Assembly: GCA_028687035.1 (NCBI GenBank)
Contig: JAQUAX010000003.1
Coordinates: 62,001 to 126,000, forward strand
Direction: 5' to 3'
DNA length: 64,000 nt
Source of the DNA: Dechloromonas sp.
Lineage (GTDB): Bacteria > Pseudomonadota > Gammaproteobacteria > Burkholderiales > Rhodocyclaceae
Of this stretch, positions 39,297-48,887 are shown one piece after another (within the stretch, counting starts at the first letter, position 1; every line of letters starts with the position of its first letter). Below the pieces are notes generated by a model. That model was not told the DNA's origin and ran no database searches. It worked only from the letters and a program-made list of their open reading frames with translations. The position numbers were made by a program, and so were the translations under genes.

Positions 39297-39787
39297 TCGC
39301 CCGCGCCGCCGGCCTGCTGCTCGCGCTGTGCCTGGCCTGCGCCGGCCCGGCTGCCGCGTCGGGCAGCGATTCGCTGTTCGGCGCGACCCTGACCGCGCCC
39401 GGCGGCCAGCCGCTGGCGCTCGCGCAGTACCGCGGCAAGCCGCTGCTGGTCAATTTCTGGGCCCGCTGGTGCGCCCCGTGCCGGGCCGAGATTCCCGAGC
39501 TGATCGAACTCCGCGCCGCCTACGGCAAGCGCGGCCTGAACGTCATCGGCATCGGCATCGAGGAGGACGGCGAGGCGGTCGCCGATTTCCTGAAGGCCTA
39601 CGAGGTCAATTACCCGGTCGGCCTGGGCAAGGAAAAGGGCCTGTGGCTGATGCAGGCGCTCGGCAACAGCCGCAGCGCGCTGCCCTTCACGCTGGCGATC
39701 GACCGCAAGGGCGAGATCGTCATGCGCAAGCTCGGACGATTCACCAAAGCCGATTTCGAGCAGATCGCCGACCGCCTTCTGCAATAA
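39293..39787 (+). CDS. TlpA/ResA-like periplasmic thioredoxin
   Basis: A 164-residue protein with a signal peptide (MIARAAGLLLALCLACAGPA) and a thioredoxin-like site C60-AP-C63 (NFWARWCAPCRAE) with a cis-Pro loop (ALPFTLAIDR). It starts with GTG overlapping nosY. It may keep cysteines of NosL, CuA or cytochromes reduced. Confidence 0.92.
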   Translation: MIARAAGLLLALCLACAGPAAASGSDSLFGATLTAPGGQPLALAQYRGKPLLVNFWARWCAPCRAEIPELIELRAAYGKRGLNVIGIGIEEDGEAVADFLKAYEVNYPVGLGKEKGLWLMQALGNSRSALPFTLAIDRKGEIVMRKLGRFTKADFEQIADRLLQ

Positions 39788-39815
39788 TCCGCTGTCCGCC
39801 ACTTCGAGCCCGCCC

Positions 39816-40547
39816 ATGCCAGACCAGGAGCCCCCCGCCGGGACGGCCAGCTTCGGCCGTTTCGCCGTGACCCCGAGCGAGCGCCGGCAGCGCATCCGCC
39901 GCGTGTTCGCCGCCGTCGCGCCGCGCTACGACCTGATGAACGACCTGATGAGCTTCGCGATCCACCGCTGGTGGAAGCGCCGGCTGGCCCGTCGCTGCGC
40001 GGACCGCAGCGGCCTGGTCGTCGACCTGGCCAGCGGCACCGGCGACGTCGCCGCGTTGCTGCGCGGACCGGGACGCCGCGTCGTCGCCTGCGATCCCTCG
40101 CTGCCGATGATGGAAGTCGGCCGCCGGCGCCATGCCGACGTCGCCTGGTGCGCCGGCGAGGCCGAGCGCCTGCCTTTCGCCGACGGCAGCGTGGACCTGC
40201 TGGTGATTTCCTTCGGCCTGCGCAACGCGACCGACCTCGACCGGGCGCTCGACGAAATCCGCCGCACGCTGCGGCCGGGCGGGCGTTTCGTGTGCCTCGA
40301 ATTCTCGCGTCCGGCCGCCTGGCTGGCGCCCTTCTACGACCTCTACTCGCGGCTGGCCATTCCCCGGCTGGGCGCCGCGGTGGCCGGCGAGCCGGAAGCC
40401 TACGACTACCTGGTCGAGTCGATCCGCCGCTTTCCGGACCAGGCGACACTGGCCCGGCGCATGGCGGCGGCCGGCTTCGCGTCGGTGCGCTGGGAGAACC
40501 TGTCGTTCGGCATCGCCTGCCTGCATTTCGGCGAGCGTGCCGCATGA
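39816..40547 (+). CDS. ubiE: UbiE/MenG-type quinone C-methyltransferase
   Basis: A 243-residue SAM-dependent methyltransferase with motif I VVDLASGTGDVA, the UbiE signatures YDLMNDLMSFAIHRWWK and RNATDLDRALDEIRRTLRPG, and a C-terminal SFGIACLHFG. It methylates demethylmenaquinone or a ubiquinone precursor. Its overlap with the MenA-like gene (ATGA) and its place behind nosY suggest a second, cluster-specific copy serving menaquinone; a housekeeping ubiE is expected elsewhere (inference). Confidence 0.88.
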   Translation: MPDQEPPAGTASFGRFAVTPSERRQRIRRVFAAVAPRYDLMNDLMSFAIHRWWKRRLARRCADRSGLVVDLASGTGDVAALLRGPGRRVVACDPSLPMMEVGRRRHADVAWCAGEAERLPFADGSVDLLVISFGLRNATDLDRALDEIRRTLRPGGRFVCLEFSRPAAWLAPFYDLYSRLAIPRLGAAVAGEPEAYDYLVESIRRFPDQATLARRMAAAGFASVRWENLSFGIACLHFGERAA

Positions 40548-41461
40548 ACCGCATCGACACGGCCTGGCGGCCGAGCACGTGCTTCGTCTGGTGGACGGCG
40601 ATCCGGCCGCGCACGCTGGGCATGTCGGTCGCCCCGGTCGCCTTCGGCACCGCGCTGGCGCTGGCCGACGGCGGCGGCCTCGACTGGGCGGTGCTGGCGG
40701 CGACGCTGGCCTGCGCGCTGCTGATCCAGATCGGCACCAACCTGTACAACGACGCCGCCGACTACGAGCGCGGCACCGACACGCCGGACCGCCGCGGCCC
40801 GACCCGCGTCACGCTGGCCGGCTGGGCCAGCGCCGGCAGCGTCAAGCGCGGCGCGGCGCTGTGCCTGGGTGTTGCGCTGGCGATCGGCGCCGGACTGGTC
40901 GCCGTCGGCGGCTGGCCCATCCTGGCCATCGGCTGCGCGTCGCTGGTCGCGGCCTGGGGCTACTCGGGCGGGCCGCGGCCGATTTCCCATACGCCGCTCG
41001 GCGAAGTGTTCGTGCTCGCCTTCTTCGGCGTGTTCGCGGTCGCCGGCAGCCACTGGCTGCAGTCGCCCCAGCTGTCGTGGCGCGACCTGGTCGGCGGGCT
41101 GGCGGTCGGCGCGCCGGCCGCCGCGGTGCTGCTGGTCAATAATTTCCGCGACCTCGACACCGACCGCCGCAGCGGCCGCCGCACGCTGGCCGCGGTGCTC
41201 GGGCCGCGGCGTACCCGCTTCGCCTACGCCGCGTTCGTGCTCGCCCCCTTTGCCGCGTTCGCCGCGCTCGCCGCCGGCGGACTGCTCGGCGCGGCTGCCG
41301 GCGCGCTGTGCCTGCCGGCCTGCGTCGCGCTGATCCCGCGTCTCGAGCCGACGGCAGGCGCGGCCGAACTCAACCGGCTGCTCGCCGCGACGGCGCGTCT
41401 GGCGACGCTGGGCGGCCTGCTCGGTGCGGCGGGCATCGCGCTCGGCCGGCTGCTTTTCTAG
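40544..41461 (+). CDS. menA: MenA-like 1,4-dihydroxy-2-naphthoate prenyltransferase
   Basis: A 305-residue UbiA-superfamily membrane enzyme with about eight to nine TM helices. The first Asp-rich motif is NLYNDAADYERGTD and the second NNFRDLDTDRRSGRRT, the MenA pattern. It would attach the prenyl tail to dihydroxynaphthoate in menaquinone synthesis. Ubiquinone is the main aerobic quinone in betaproteobacteria, so a MenA gene in the nos cluster suggests menaquinol feeds NosGH. Confidence 0.87.
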   Translation: MNRIDTAWRPSTCFVWWTAIRPRTLGMSVAPVAFGTALALADGGGLDWAVLAATLACALLIQIGTNLYNDAADYERGTDTPDRRGPTRVTLAGWASAGSVKRGAALCLGVALAIGAGLVAVGGWPILAIGCASLVAAWGYSGGPRPISHTPLGEVFVLAFFGVFAVAGSHWLQSPQLSWRDLVGGLAVGAPAAAVLLVNNFRDLDTDRRSGRRTLAAVLGPRRTRFAYAAFVLAPFAAFAALAAGGLLGAAAGALCLPACVALIPRLEPTAGAAELNRLLAATARLATLGGLLGAAGIALGRLLF

Positions 41462-41474
41462 GAGGATGCCCGCC

Positions 41475-42359
41475 ATGAACGTCGATGTGCTGCTGCCGCT
41501 GGCGCTGGCCTTCATCATGTTCTCGGTCGGCCTGTCGCTGCGCGGCGCCGATTTCCGCGCCGTCTTCGCGCGGCCGGCCGGCCTCGCCGTCGGCCTCGCC
41601 GGGCAATTGCTGCTGGTCCCGCTGGCGGCGCTGGCGGTGGCTGTCGCGGCCGGCCTGCCCGGGCCGCTCGCCGCCGGCCTGCTGATCCTCGGCGCCTGTC
41701 CGGGCGGCGCCAGTTCCGGCTTCCTGACCCACCTGGCGCGCGGCAACGCGGCGCTGTCGATCAGCCTGACGGTGATCAGCAGCCTGGCCGCGCTCTTCAC
41801 CTTTCCGCTGCTCGCCCACTGGGCGCTCGGCGCCTTCGCCGACACGCCGCTGGCGGCGGCCGTCGGCGAGGTCGGCCAACTGCCGGTCGGGCGGCTGATC
41901 GGCAGCGTGCTGGTCGTCACCACGCTGCCGGTGCTGCTCGGCATGGCGGCGCGGCGTTTCGCGCCGGGCGCGAGCGCACGCGTCGAAAGGCCGGTCGGCC
42001 GGATCGCGACCGCGTTCTTCGCGGCCATCGTGATCGGCACCTTCGCGGCCCATCGCAACACCATCCTGGACAACCTGGCCGCGGTCGGTCCGGCCACGCT
42101 GGCGCTGAATTTCGCGGTGATGGCCGGCGGCTGGTGGCTCGCCCGGCTGGCCGGCTGCGGCCGCCCGGACCGCGTCGCGGTGGCGATGGAATGCGGGCTG
42201 CAGAACGCCGGCCTGGCCATTTTCGTCGCGCTCGGCCTGCTGCATCGCCCCGAACTGGCGGTGGCCGCGGTCGTCTATGCGCTGGTGATGAATTTCGGCG
42301 CGCTCGGGCTGCTCTTCGTCGCCCGCCGCCCGCCGGCCGCCGTGCCGGTCAGCGGCTGA
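41475..42359 (+). CDS. BASS-family (bile acid:sodium symporter-like) transporter
   Basis: A 294-residue protein with about nine to ten TM helices. Conserved elements are LALAFIMFSVGLSL, LGACPGGASSGFLTHLARGN and MECGLQNAGLAIFVAL, typical of the sodium-dependent BASS family whose bacterial members carry organic anions such as pantoate or pyruvate. AGGAGG precedes the ATG, 13 bp after menA. It overlaps the convergent nosD-like gene by 11 bp. The substrate is unknown. Confidence 0.85.
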   Translation: MNVDVLLPLALAFIMFSVGLSLRGADFRAVFARPAGLAVGLAGQLLLVPLAALAVAVAAGLPGPLAAGLLILGACPGGASSGFLTHLARGNAALSISLTVISSLAALFTFPLLAHWALGAFADTPLAAAVGEVGQLPVGRLIGSVLVVTTLPVLLGMAARRFAPGASARVERPVGRIATAFFAAIVIGTFAAHRNTILDNLAAVGPATLALNFAVMAGGWWLARLAGCGRPDRVAVAMECGLQNAGLAIFVALGLLHRPELAVAAVVYALVMNFGALGLLFVARRPPAAVPVSG

Positions 42360-43572
42360 TCCCGGCGCCGTCGCGCCGCATGCTCGGCGCGCCGTCGCGC
42401 AGGATCAGCGTCGGCGACGCGAACGGCGCCAGGCGCTCGAGGAAGTCGAGCAGTTCGAAGGCCGGCGAGTTGCGGAAGAACGCGGCGGGCGGCGTTTCCA
42501 TCCAGATCCGGTCGGCGTAGGCCATCACCTCGTGCGGACGGTCGCCGCGGCCGTCGCGGTCGCGGTCGAAGCCCTCGTAGTCGTCCCAGTAGTTGCCGCG
42601 CCAGAGGTCGGCCTCCGGATCGCCGTCGCCGATCACGGTGACCGGCCACAGGTTGCTGCGGAAGCGGTTGCCGATCGCGACGTGGCCGCCGCGCGCGCCG
42701 TAGAAATAGATGCCGGTGACGTTGTGGGCGATCAGGTTGTCGATGAACACGATGCGGTTGATCGGGTTGGTCGGCGAGTCGGCCATGATGCCGTTGGCGC
42801 AATGCACGATCTCGTTGCCCTCGACCAGCGCGGCCGAGGTTTCCTTCAGCGCGACGCCGGCGCCCGAGGCTTCCATCGCGTGCATGATCCGGTTGTGCCG
42901 GATGATCAGGCCTTCGGAATTGAGCGCGACGATGCCGGTCGCGTTGCGTTCGAGCCGGTTGCGGTCGACGACGCTGCGATGCGAAAAAAGGAAATTGAAG
43001 GCGCGCCGGCTGTCGCGCACCGTGTTGCCGGTGAAGCGGTTGCGCGGCGAATTGCTGACCGTGATGTCGCGCGTCTGCGCGATGTCGTTGTCCTCGATCC
43101 GGTTGCCGGTGCTGTACCACAGGCGCAGCGCGTCGCCGCGGTAGGCCGGGTCCTCGGCGCGCGAGCGGATGCGGTTGCGGCGCACGACGCTGTCGTTGCT
43201 CCGGTGCAGCGAGATGCCGAACAGCACGTCCTCGATGCGGTTGTCCTCGATCAGCAGGTCGCGCCCCTCGGCCATGATGGCGCCGTCGATCGCGTCGTGC
43301 GAATCGCCGCTGCCGCGCAGCGTCAGGCCGCGCACGACGACGCCGTCGGCATGCACGGTGAGCACGGTGCCGCGGCCGCCGCCGTCGATCACCGCGCGGC
43401 CGCCGCCGTCGAGGGTCATCGGCCTGGCGATGGTCGCCGGCCCGTCGTAGGTGCCGGGCGGCAGGCGCAGCACGCCGCCGGCCGGGGTGACGTCGATCCA
43501 GGCCTGCAGCGACTGGCCGGCGAAGGCGGCAGCCGGCAGCAAGACGAGGAGCAGGGCGAGGACGGGCCGCAT
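42349..43572 (-). CDS. second NosD-like beta-helix protein
   Basis: A 407-residue NosD paralogue with a signal peptide (MRPVLALLLVLLPAAAFA), beta-helix repeats (RDLLIEDNRIEDVLFG, GNRIEDNDIAQTRD, SAALVEGNEIVHCANG) and the same C-terminal GNYWDDYEGFDRDRDGRGD and FELLDFLERLAPFA blocks as NosD. It is monocistronic and in opposite orientation to the nos operon, without its own NosFY, so it may share that transporter or serve another copper site. An FNR-like box precedes it. Confidence 0.9.
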   Translation of the reverse strand: MRPVLALLLVLLPAAAFAGQSLQAWIDVTPAGGVLRLPPGTYDGPATIARPMTLDGGGRAVIDGGGRGTVLTVHADGVVVRGLTLRGSGDSHDAIDGAIMAEGRDLLIEDNRIEDVLFGISLHRSNDSVVRRNRIRSRAEDPAYRGDALRLWYSTGNRIEDNDIAQTRDITVSNSPRNRFTGNTVRDSRRAFNFLFSHRSVVDRNRLERNATGIVALNSEGLIIRHNRIMHAMEASGAGVALKETSAALVEGNEIVHCANGIMADSPTNPINRIVFIDNLIAHNVTGIYFYGARGGHVAIGNRFRSNLWPVTVIGDGDPEADLWRGNYWDDYEGFDRDRDGRGDRPHEVMAYADRIWMETPPAAFFRNSPAFELLDFLERLAPFASPTLILRDGAPSMRRDGAGISR

Positions 43573-43580
43573 GGTCGGGG

Positions 43581-43622
43581 ATTCTGCCACCGCGGGGCCG
43601 GGAAAAAAGCGATCTGGATCAA
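43581..43622 (-). promoter_or_regulatory. FNR/Dnr-type promoter of the nosD paralogue, near-leaderless
   Basis: Read leftward: TTGAT-CCAG-ATCGC (43622 to 43609), 22-bp gap, then CAGAAT (43586 to 43581). The predicted start at ~43574 is two bases before the ATG (43572). The box overlaps the end of the upstream gene. Confidence 0.6.
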
Positions 43623-44854
43623 TTCCGGGGCGGCGCCCCGCGTCCTTCCTGCCGGCCGCCCAGCCAGGTCAGCGCCAGCGCGGCAGCCGGCACGGCGAAG
43701 GCGACGCGGACGTCGGCCAGGCTTTCCGGCGCGACGGCGAGCAGCAGCCCGAGGCCGAGCATCATCAGCCCGGACAGGCGCTTCAGCTGTCGGCCCTCGC
43801 GTTCGTCCAGCCGGCGTGCACCCATCCGGCGGACGAAGACGAGCACGATCAGCAGCAGCGGCAGCACATAGACCAGGTTGTACAGCGCGAGGTACAGGTA
43901 CTGCAGGGCGCGCCCGGCGACCTGCAGCGTCAGCAGCCGGGTATAGACCATCGGCAGCCCGGCCGTGCATAGCAGTTCGTAGAAATTGGCGGCGACGGCC
44001 AGCGCGGCGGTCGCCGCCAGCATCGCCGGCAGGCTGCCGGCGGCGAGGATGGCCCGGCCGCGCCGAAAGAGGTCGCTGCGTCGTTCGGCGGTGATCGACA
44101 GCGTCAGGCCACGGCCCGGGCGCAGCGTATCCTTCAGGTTGATCGCGCCGATCGCGATGGCCAGCGCGCCGGCCGCCGGCCCGATCCAGTCCAGCCCGCC
44201 GGCCAGCCGGAACAGGTTCAGCCAGGCCGCCATGAACGCGAAGTACATCAGCCCGGAAACGGCGACGAACAGGCCGCCGATCAGCGCCATCCGGCTGCGC
44301 CGGCGCTGGTGCACGAGCAGCGACAGCAGGAACAGCAGCACGAAGAAGGCGCAGGGATTGAAGGCGTCCAGCCCGGCCAGCAGCAGCGTCAGCGCCGGCA
44401 GCGAAAGCGCGGCCGGATCGACGGCGCCGAACAGCGGCACCTGGATCGTCGCCGGCCCCGCCGGCGCGGCGCCCGGGTCGCCGCGGCAGCGCTGCAGTTC
44501 GGCGAGCAGCCGGGGCGCGGCGTCGGCCGACCAGCCAACCTCCATGCGGCCGCAGTAGAACAGCGTCGGCACCGCCTGCGCGGTCTCGCCGAGCGCGCCC
44601 GCCATCGCGACGAAGCGCTCGACATTGGCCGGCGAAGCGCTCAGTTCGTGGTCGTGCAGAACGATCCACGGATGGGCCGCGGCCAGCGCCAGGATCTGCG
44701 GGCGGGCTTCCAGGCAGTGCGGGCAGTGCAGCGACCAGAACAGGTGGAGGTCGACCGGCCGGGCCGGATCGTCCGGGCGCGCGTCGGCGGCGCCGGCCGG
44801 GCAGCACAGCGCGACGAGCAGGGCGACAATCAGCAGGCGAAGGGAGCGGAGCAT
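43619..44854 (-). CDS. thioredoxin-fold/CcdA-DsbD-like membrane fusion protein
   Basis: A 411-residue protein with a signal peptide, an N-terminal thioredoxin-like domain with C-PH-C (FWSLHCPHCLEARPQ) and then seven or so TM helices resembling the CcdA/DsbD core (GLDAFNPCAFFVLLFLLSLL; second Cys in FYELLCTAGLPMVYTR). It probably moves reducing equivalents from cytoplasm to periplasm. The genes around it deal with metal sites and cytochromes, so it may support their assembly. Confidence 0.8.
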   Translation of the reverse strand: MLRSLRLLIVALLVALCCPAGAADARPDDPARPVDLHLFWSLHCPHCLEARPQILALAAAHPWIVLHDHELSASPANVERFVAMAGALGETAQAVPTLFYCGRMEVGWSADAAPRLLAELQRCRGDPGAAPAGPATIQVPLFGAVDPAALSLPALTLLLAGLDAFNPCAFFVLLFLLSLLVHQRRRSRMALIGGLFVAVSGLMYFAFMAAWLNLFRLAGGLDWIGPAAGALAIAIGAINLKDTLRPGRGLTLSITAERRSDLFRRGRAILAAGSLPAMLAATAALAVAANFYELLCTAGLPMVYTRLLTLQVAGRALQYLYLALYNLVYVLPLLLIVLVFVRRMGARRLDEREGRQLKRLSGLMMLGLGLLLAVAPESLADVRVAFAVPAAALALTWLGGRQEGRGAPPRN

Positions 44855-44902
44855 GGCGGCGGGCTTCCCGGCGGACGACGCCCCATGATAGCGCCGGCGG
44901 CT

Positions 44903-45604
44903 TCAGTCCGGCCGGTTCGGCGCGTCGGCGACGATGCGGCCGTCCACCAGTTCGACGATGCGGTCGCAACGCCGGGCCAGGCGCGGATCGTGGGTGACGA
45001 TCAGGAAGCTGGTGCCGGCTTCGCGGTTGACCTCGCGCAGCAGCCCGAAAACGGCGTCGGCCGAGCGGGTGTCGAGATTGCCCGTCGGTTCGTCGGCAAG
45101 CACCAGGGCCGGCTGCATGGCCAGCGCGCGGGCGATGGCGACGCGCTGCTGCTGCCCGCCGGACAGGCGGTCGGCCGGCTGGTGGCGGCGGTCGGCCAGG
45201 CCGACCCGCTCGAGCAGCGCGTCGGCCCGCGCGAACATCGCGGCGTCCGGGCGCCCGCGCGCGACGAGCAGCGGCAGCGCGACGTTCTCGCGGGCGCTGA
45301 AGGCCGGGATCAGGTGGTGGTGCTGGAACACGAAGCCGATGTGCCGGCCGCGCAGCCGGGTTAGCCCGGCGTCGTCCAGGCCGCCGGTCGCCTCGCCGCC
45401 GATCGAGAGCTGGCCGGCGCTCGGCCGGTCGAGCAGGCCGATCAGGTTGAGCAGCGTGCTCTTGCCGGAACCGGACGGGCCGATCAGCGCGGCGAATTCG
45501 CCGGGCTCGAGGCGGAGATCGATGCCGTGCAGCACCTCGCTGGCCGTCTCGCCGCGGCCGTAGGTCTTGCGGATGCCGGCCAGGCGCAGCACGGGATCAG
45601 CCAC
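44903..45604 (-). CDS. MacB/LolD-type ABC transporter ATPase
   Basis: A 233-residue ATPase with Walker A (GPSGSGKST), signature (LSGGQQQRV) and Walker B ([12 protein letters not shown]). It starts with GTG and overlaps the permease stop by 8 bp. With the next two genes upstream it forms an adaptor-permease-ATPase efflux set. Confidence 0.92.
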   Translation of the reverse strand: MADPVLRLAGIRKTYGRGETASEVLHGIDLRLEPGEFAALIGPSGSGKSTLLNLIGLLDRPSAGQLSIGGEATGGLDDAGLTRLRGRHIGFVFQHHHLIPAFSARENVALPLLVARGRPDAAMFARADALLERVGLADRRHQPADRLSGGQQQRVAIARALAMQPALVLADEPTGNLDTRSADAVFGLLREVNREAGTSFLIVTHDPRLARRCDRIVELVDGRIVADAPNRPD

Positions 45605-46817
45605 GGATCGCCTCTACCGGGTCGAGGCGGGCGGCCCGGCGGGCCGGCAGCACGGCGGCCAGGATGCCGACCAGGCCGGCGCCGCCGGCCGCGATGCCGA
45701 CCAGCGCCGGCTCGACGTCGATCGCGAACAGCGGGCTGCCGGCGCCATCGCGGGCGAGCAGGCGCCAGCCGGCCAGGAAACTCCAGGCCAGCGCGGAGCC
45801 GAGCAGCGAACCGAGGAGGCCGACGATCGCGCCCTGAAGCAGGAAGATCCGGCGCATCTGCGCCTGCGTCGCACCCATCGCGCGCAGGATGCCGATCTCG
45901 CGCCGGCGCTGGATCACCGACACGACCAGCACGCTGGCGATGCCGAAGGCGACCGACAGCGCGATGAAGAAACGGATCACGTTGCTCGACACGCGCTGCG
46001 AGGTCAGCGCGGTGACGAACTGCGCGTTGGTCCGGATCCAGCTGTCGGCGGTCAGCCCGGTCCCGGCCGCGATGCGGCGGGCGACCTCCTCGGCGCGGTC
46101 GAGATCGTGCAGCGCGAGGTCGATGCTGGAAACGCCGCCGGCCAGGTCGAGCAGGGTCTGGGCGGTGCGCAGCCCGACATAGACGTTACGCGCATTGACG
46201 CCCTTGTTGCCGAGATCGAACAGGCCGCTGACGGTCAGCGTTTCGGCCGCGCCGGCCGCCGTCGTCAGGCGCAGCTTGTCGCCGACGCCGGCGCCGAGTT
46301 CGCGGGCCAGCTCGATGCCGATCACCGCCTCGCCGGACCCGACGCGCAGTTCGCCGGCGTTCAGCCGGCCGGCGAGCGGGATCACCCGGTCGTAGCGCTC
46401 GGGGTCGATGCCGAGCAGCGTGACCGCCTTGTTGGCGTCGCCGCGGATCGCGAAAGCGGGGCCGGAGGCGACCGGTGACACCGCGGCGATTTCCGGCCAG
46501 GTCTGCAGCCGGTCGCGTAGCGGCTGCCACTGGTCGATCGAGCGCAGGCGCTGCGCCTGGCGCTGCAGGTGCAGCGCGGCTCGTGCCGGATCGCCCTGCG
46601 GCCGGGCGACCTCTTCCGGCGGCAGCAGCACGACGTGGGCCTGCGAGCTCAGCGTGCGCCGGACCAGGTTGGACTGCAGTCCGGAGAGCAGTGCCGACAT
46701 GAAGACGATGACCGCGACGCCGACACCGACGCCGACGACGATCAGCACCGATTGCGTGCGTCCTTCGCGCAGGAAGCGCAGCGCGGCGATCAGTTCGAAC
46801 GGCATCCACGGGCGCAT
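45597..46817 (-). CDS. MacB/FtsX-type ABC transporter permease
   Basis: A 406-residue permease with one N-terminal TM helix ([20 protein letters not shown]), a large periplasmic domain and three C-terminal TM helices in an FtsX domain ([37 protein letters not shown]). It resembles LolC/MacB permeases that move substrates from the periplasmic leaflet. Confidence 0.92.
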   Translation of the reverse strand: MRPWMPFELIAALRFLREGRTQSVLIVVGVGVGVAVIVFMSALLSGLQSNLVRRTLSSQAHVVLLPPEEVARPQGDPARAALHLQRQAQRLRSIDQWQPLRDRLQTWPEIAAVSPVASGPAFAIRGDANKAVTLLGIDPERYDRVIPLAGRLNAGELRVGSGEAVIGIELARELGAGVGDKLRLTTAAGAAETLTVSGLFDLGNKGVNARNVYVGLRTAQTLLDLAGGVSSIDLALHDLDRAEEVARRIAAGTGLTADSWIRTNAQFVTALTSQRVSSNVIRFFIALSVAFGIASVLVVSVIQRRREIGILRAMGATQAQMRRIFLLQGAIVGLLGSLLGSALAWSFLAGWRLLARDGAGSPLFAIDVEPALVGIAAGGAGLVGILAAVLPARRAARLDPVEAIRG

Positions 46818-46827
46818 CGCGGCAGCC

Positions 46828-48024
46828 TCAGCGGAACACCGCGCTGACCCGGCGGCCGGCGACCACCGGGCTGGCGGCCGGCAGCACGGCCTCGCCGTCG
46901 CTCAGCCCTTCGACGATCTCGACGCGGCCGGCGCCGCGCAGCCCGACGCGGACCGGACGGCGCTCGGCGACGCCGTCGCGGACGACCAGCAGCCAGGGCG
47001 CGCCGTCGGCGTCGCGCAGGCAGTCGGCCGGCACGACGAGGGCATCGGCGCGCCGCCCGGTCTCGACGTCGATCGACACCGTCATCTCGTGTTTCAGGTA
47101 GGCCGGCGCCTCGGGAACGCGCAGCCGGATCTCGACCGAGCCGCGCTGCGCATCGACCGAGGGCGCGATGTAGGCGACCTCGGCGGCGAAACGCCGGCCG
47201 GCGTAGGCGTCGGCCGAGACTTGCGCCGGTTGGCCGACGGCGAGCAGCGACAGGTTCTTCTCGTCGATCTGCGCGCTCAGTTCGGTGGCGCCGTCCGGCG
47301 CCAGCGTCAGCAGCACGCGGCCGGGCTGCACGGTGTCGCCGGGCTCGACGCTGCGCGTCAGCACGGTGCCGGCGACCGGCGCCCGCAGCGTCGCGTAGCC
47401 GAGACGGGCCTCGGCGACGGCCAGCGCGGCCCGCGCCTGGTCGCGCCCGGTGCGGGCGACGGCGGCTTCGGCGCCGTCCGGCGCCTGCGCGGCGAGCTGC
47501 AGTTCGGCGCTGCGCCGCTGGCTGTCGGCGACGTCGAGGGCGCGCCGGGCGTCGTCGAGCTGGGCCTGGCTGTAGAAATTGCGTCCGACCAGTTCGCGGA
47601 CCCGCGCGTAGTGGCGTTCGGCCTGCACGCGGTTGGCCTCGGCCTGGCGCAAGGCCTGCTCGGCGGCCGGCCGGCTTTGTGCGGCGAGCTGGCGCAGCCG
47701 GGCTTCGCCCTGGGCCAGCGTCGCCCGTGCCTGGTCGGCGGCGGCGCGCGCCTCGGCGTCGTCGAGGCGGACCAGCGCCTGGCCGGGCTCGATGCGTTCG
47801 CCTTCGCGCACCGCGACGGCGGCGACGCGGCCGGTGACCTGGGCGGCGATCTCGACGCGCTGCGGAGTCCGGACGCGGCCGCTGGCGACGACGGCCTGGC
47901 GCAGTTCGCCGCGCTCGGCGCGGAAGGCGGCGGCCCTTTCGGGCGACCAGGCGCCGGCGAGCAGCGCGCCGGCGGCGAGCAGCGCGATTCCGGCGGCGAT
48001 TTGGCGGAGCGTCGGGCGGCGCAT
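46828..48024 (-). CDS. HlyD/RND-type periplasmic adaptor
   Basis: A 398-residue membrane fusion protein: N-terminal anchor, lipoyl-like halves (ITG-type QVTGRVAAVAVREGERIEPG and TLRAPVAGTVLTRSVEPGD), a long coiled-coil hairpin (about residues 90-200) and a beta-barrel domain. It lies 10 bp upstream of the permease gene and would bridge it toward the outer membrane. Confidence 0.93.
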   Translation of the reverse strand: MRRPTLRQIAAGIALLAAGALLAGAWSPERAAAFRAERGELRQAVVASGRVRTPQRVEIAAQVTGRVAAVAVREGERIEPGQALVRLDDAEARAAADQARATLAQGEARLRQLAAQSRPAAEQALRQAEANRVQAERHYARVRELVGRNFYSQAQLDDARRALDVADSQRRSAELQLAAQAPDGAEAAVARTGRDQARAALAVAEARLGYATLRAPVAGTVLTRSVEPGDTVQPGRVLLTLAPDGATELSAQIDEKNLSLLAVGQPAQVSADAYAGRRFAAEVAYIAPSVDAQRGSVEIRLRVPEAPAYLKHEMTVSIDVETGRRADALVVPADCLRDADGAPWLLVVRDGVAERRPVRVGLRGAGRVEIVEGLSDGEAVLPAASPVVAGRRVSAVFR

Positions 48025-48037
48025 CGTGATTCCCCGC

Positions 48038-48781
48038 TCAGCCGTGGTGCAGCCGGATCGCGGCGATGCTCGCGATGCCGGCCAGCAGCATCGCGTACTG
48101 CGCGTTGCGCCGGGCGCCGCGGGCGGTTTCGTGCAGGCGCGGCAGCAGGTCGCCGAAGGCGATGTACAGGAAGCTGGCGGCCGACAGCGCCAGCGCGTAG
48201 GGGATCAGGGCCTGGGCCGCGCCGAGCAGCAGGTAGCCGAACAGCGCGCCGGGCAGCGTGGTCAGCGCCGACGCGAGATTCCAGGCGAGCGCCTGCCAGC
48301 GGCCGAGGCCGGAATCGACGAGCACCGCGTAATCGCCCATTTCCTGCGGGACTTCGTGGGCGATCACGGCCAGCGTGGTGGCGACGCCGACCGCGGGCGA
48401 GGTCAGGAAGGCGGCGGCGATCAGCACGCCATCGACGAAATTGTGGAAGGCGTCGCCGTAGACGATCAGCCGGCCGCGCCGGCGGCGTTCGCTGCAGTCG
48501 CCGGCGTGGCAATGGTGCCAGTGGCTGTAGCGTTCGATCAGCTGCATCAGCGCCAGGCCGCCGAGCACGGTCAGGCCGGCGGCGACCGGCGGCAGCGACT
48601 GGTAGGCGCGCGGCAGCATGCCGAGAAAGGCGGCGGCCAGCATGCTGCCGGCCGAGTAGGCGAGCAGCAGCGGCAGCAGGCGTTCGCGCCAGCGGGCGGG
48701 GGCGGCGGCGACGCCGGCGGCGCCGGCCATCGCGCCGATGCTGCCGAGGCTGGCCAGGCCGAGGACGGCGAGGGCGGACAT
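48038..48781 (-). CDS. ZIP-family metal transporter
   Basis: A 247-residue membrane protein with about seven TM helices and ZIP metal motifs: FHNFVDGVLIAAAF in TM4 and IAHEVPQEMGDYAVL in TM5. A His/Cys-rich cytoplasmic loop (YSHWHHCHAGDC) could sense or bind metal. It lies 13 bp upstream of the adaptor gene, perhaps in the same operon. Confidence 0.92.
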   Translation of the reverse strand: MSALAVLGLASLGSIGAMAGAAGVAAAPARWRERLLPLLLAYSAGSMLAAAFLGMLPRAYQSLPPVAAGLTVLGGLALMQLIERYSHWHHCHAGDCSERRRRGRLIVYGDAFHNFVDGVLIAAAFLTSPAVGVATTLAVIAHEVPQEMGDYAVLVDSGLGRWQALAWNLASALTTLPGALFGYLLLGAAQALIPYALALSAASFLYIAFGDLLPRLHETARGARRNAQYAMLLAGIASIAAIRLHHG

Positions 48782-48833
48782 GGTTTTTCCTCGTGGTGCG
48801 CGGTCGACCGCGGCGTCAGGGTGAAATCCGTGG

Positions 48834-48863
48834 AAAAGCCCCCGGCCGCGATGCGGCGGGGGC
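48834..48863 (-). terminator. terminator of the leftward cyd operon
   Basis: Read leftward: GCCCCC (48863-48858), a 14-nt loop, GGGGGC (48843-48838), then TTTT. It separates the cyd operon from the ZIP gene. Confidence 0.7.
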
Positions 48864-48887
48864 GCGGGGCGCGCAGCCGGTGTCGGG

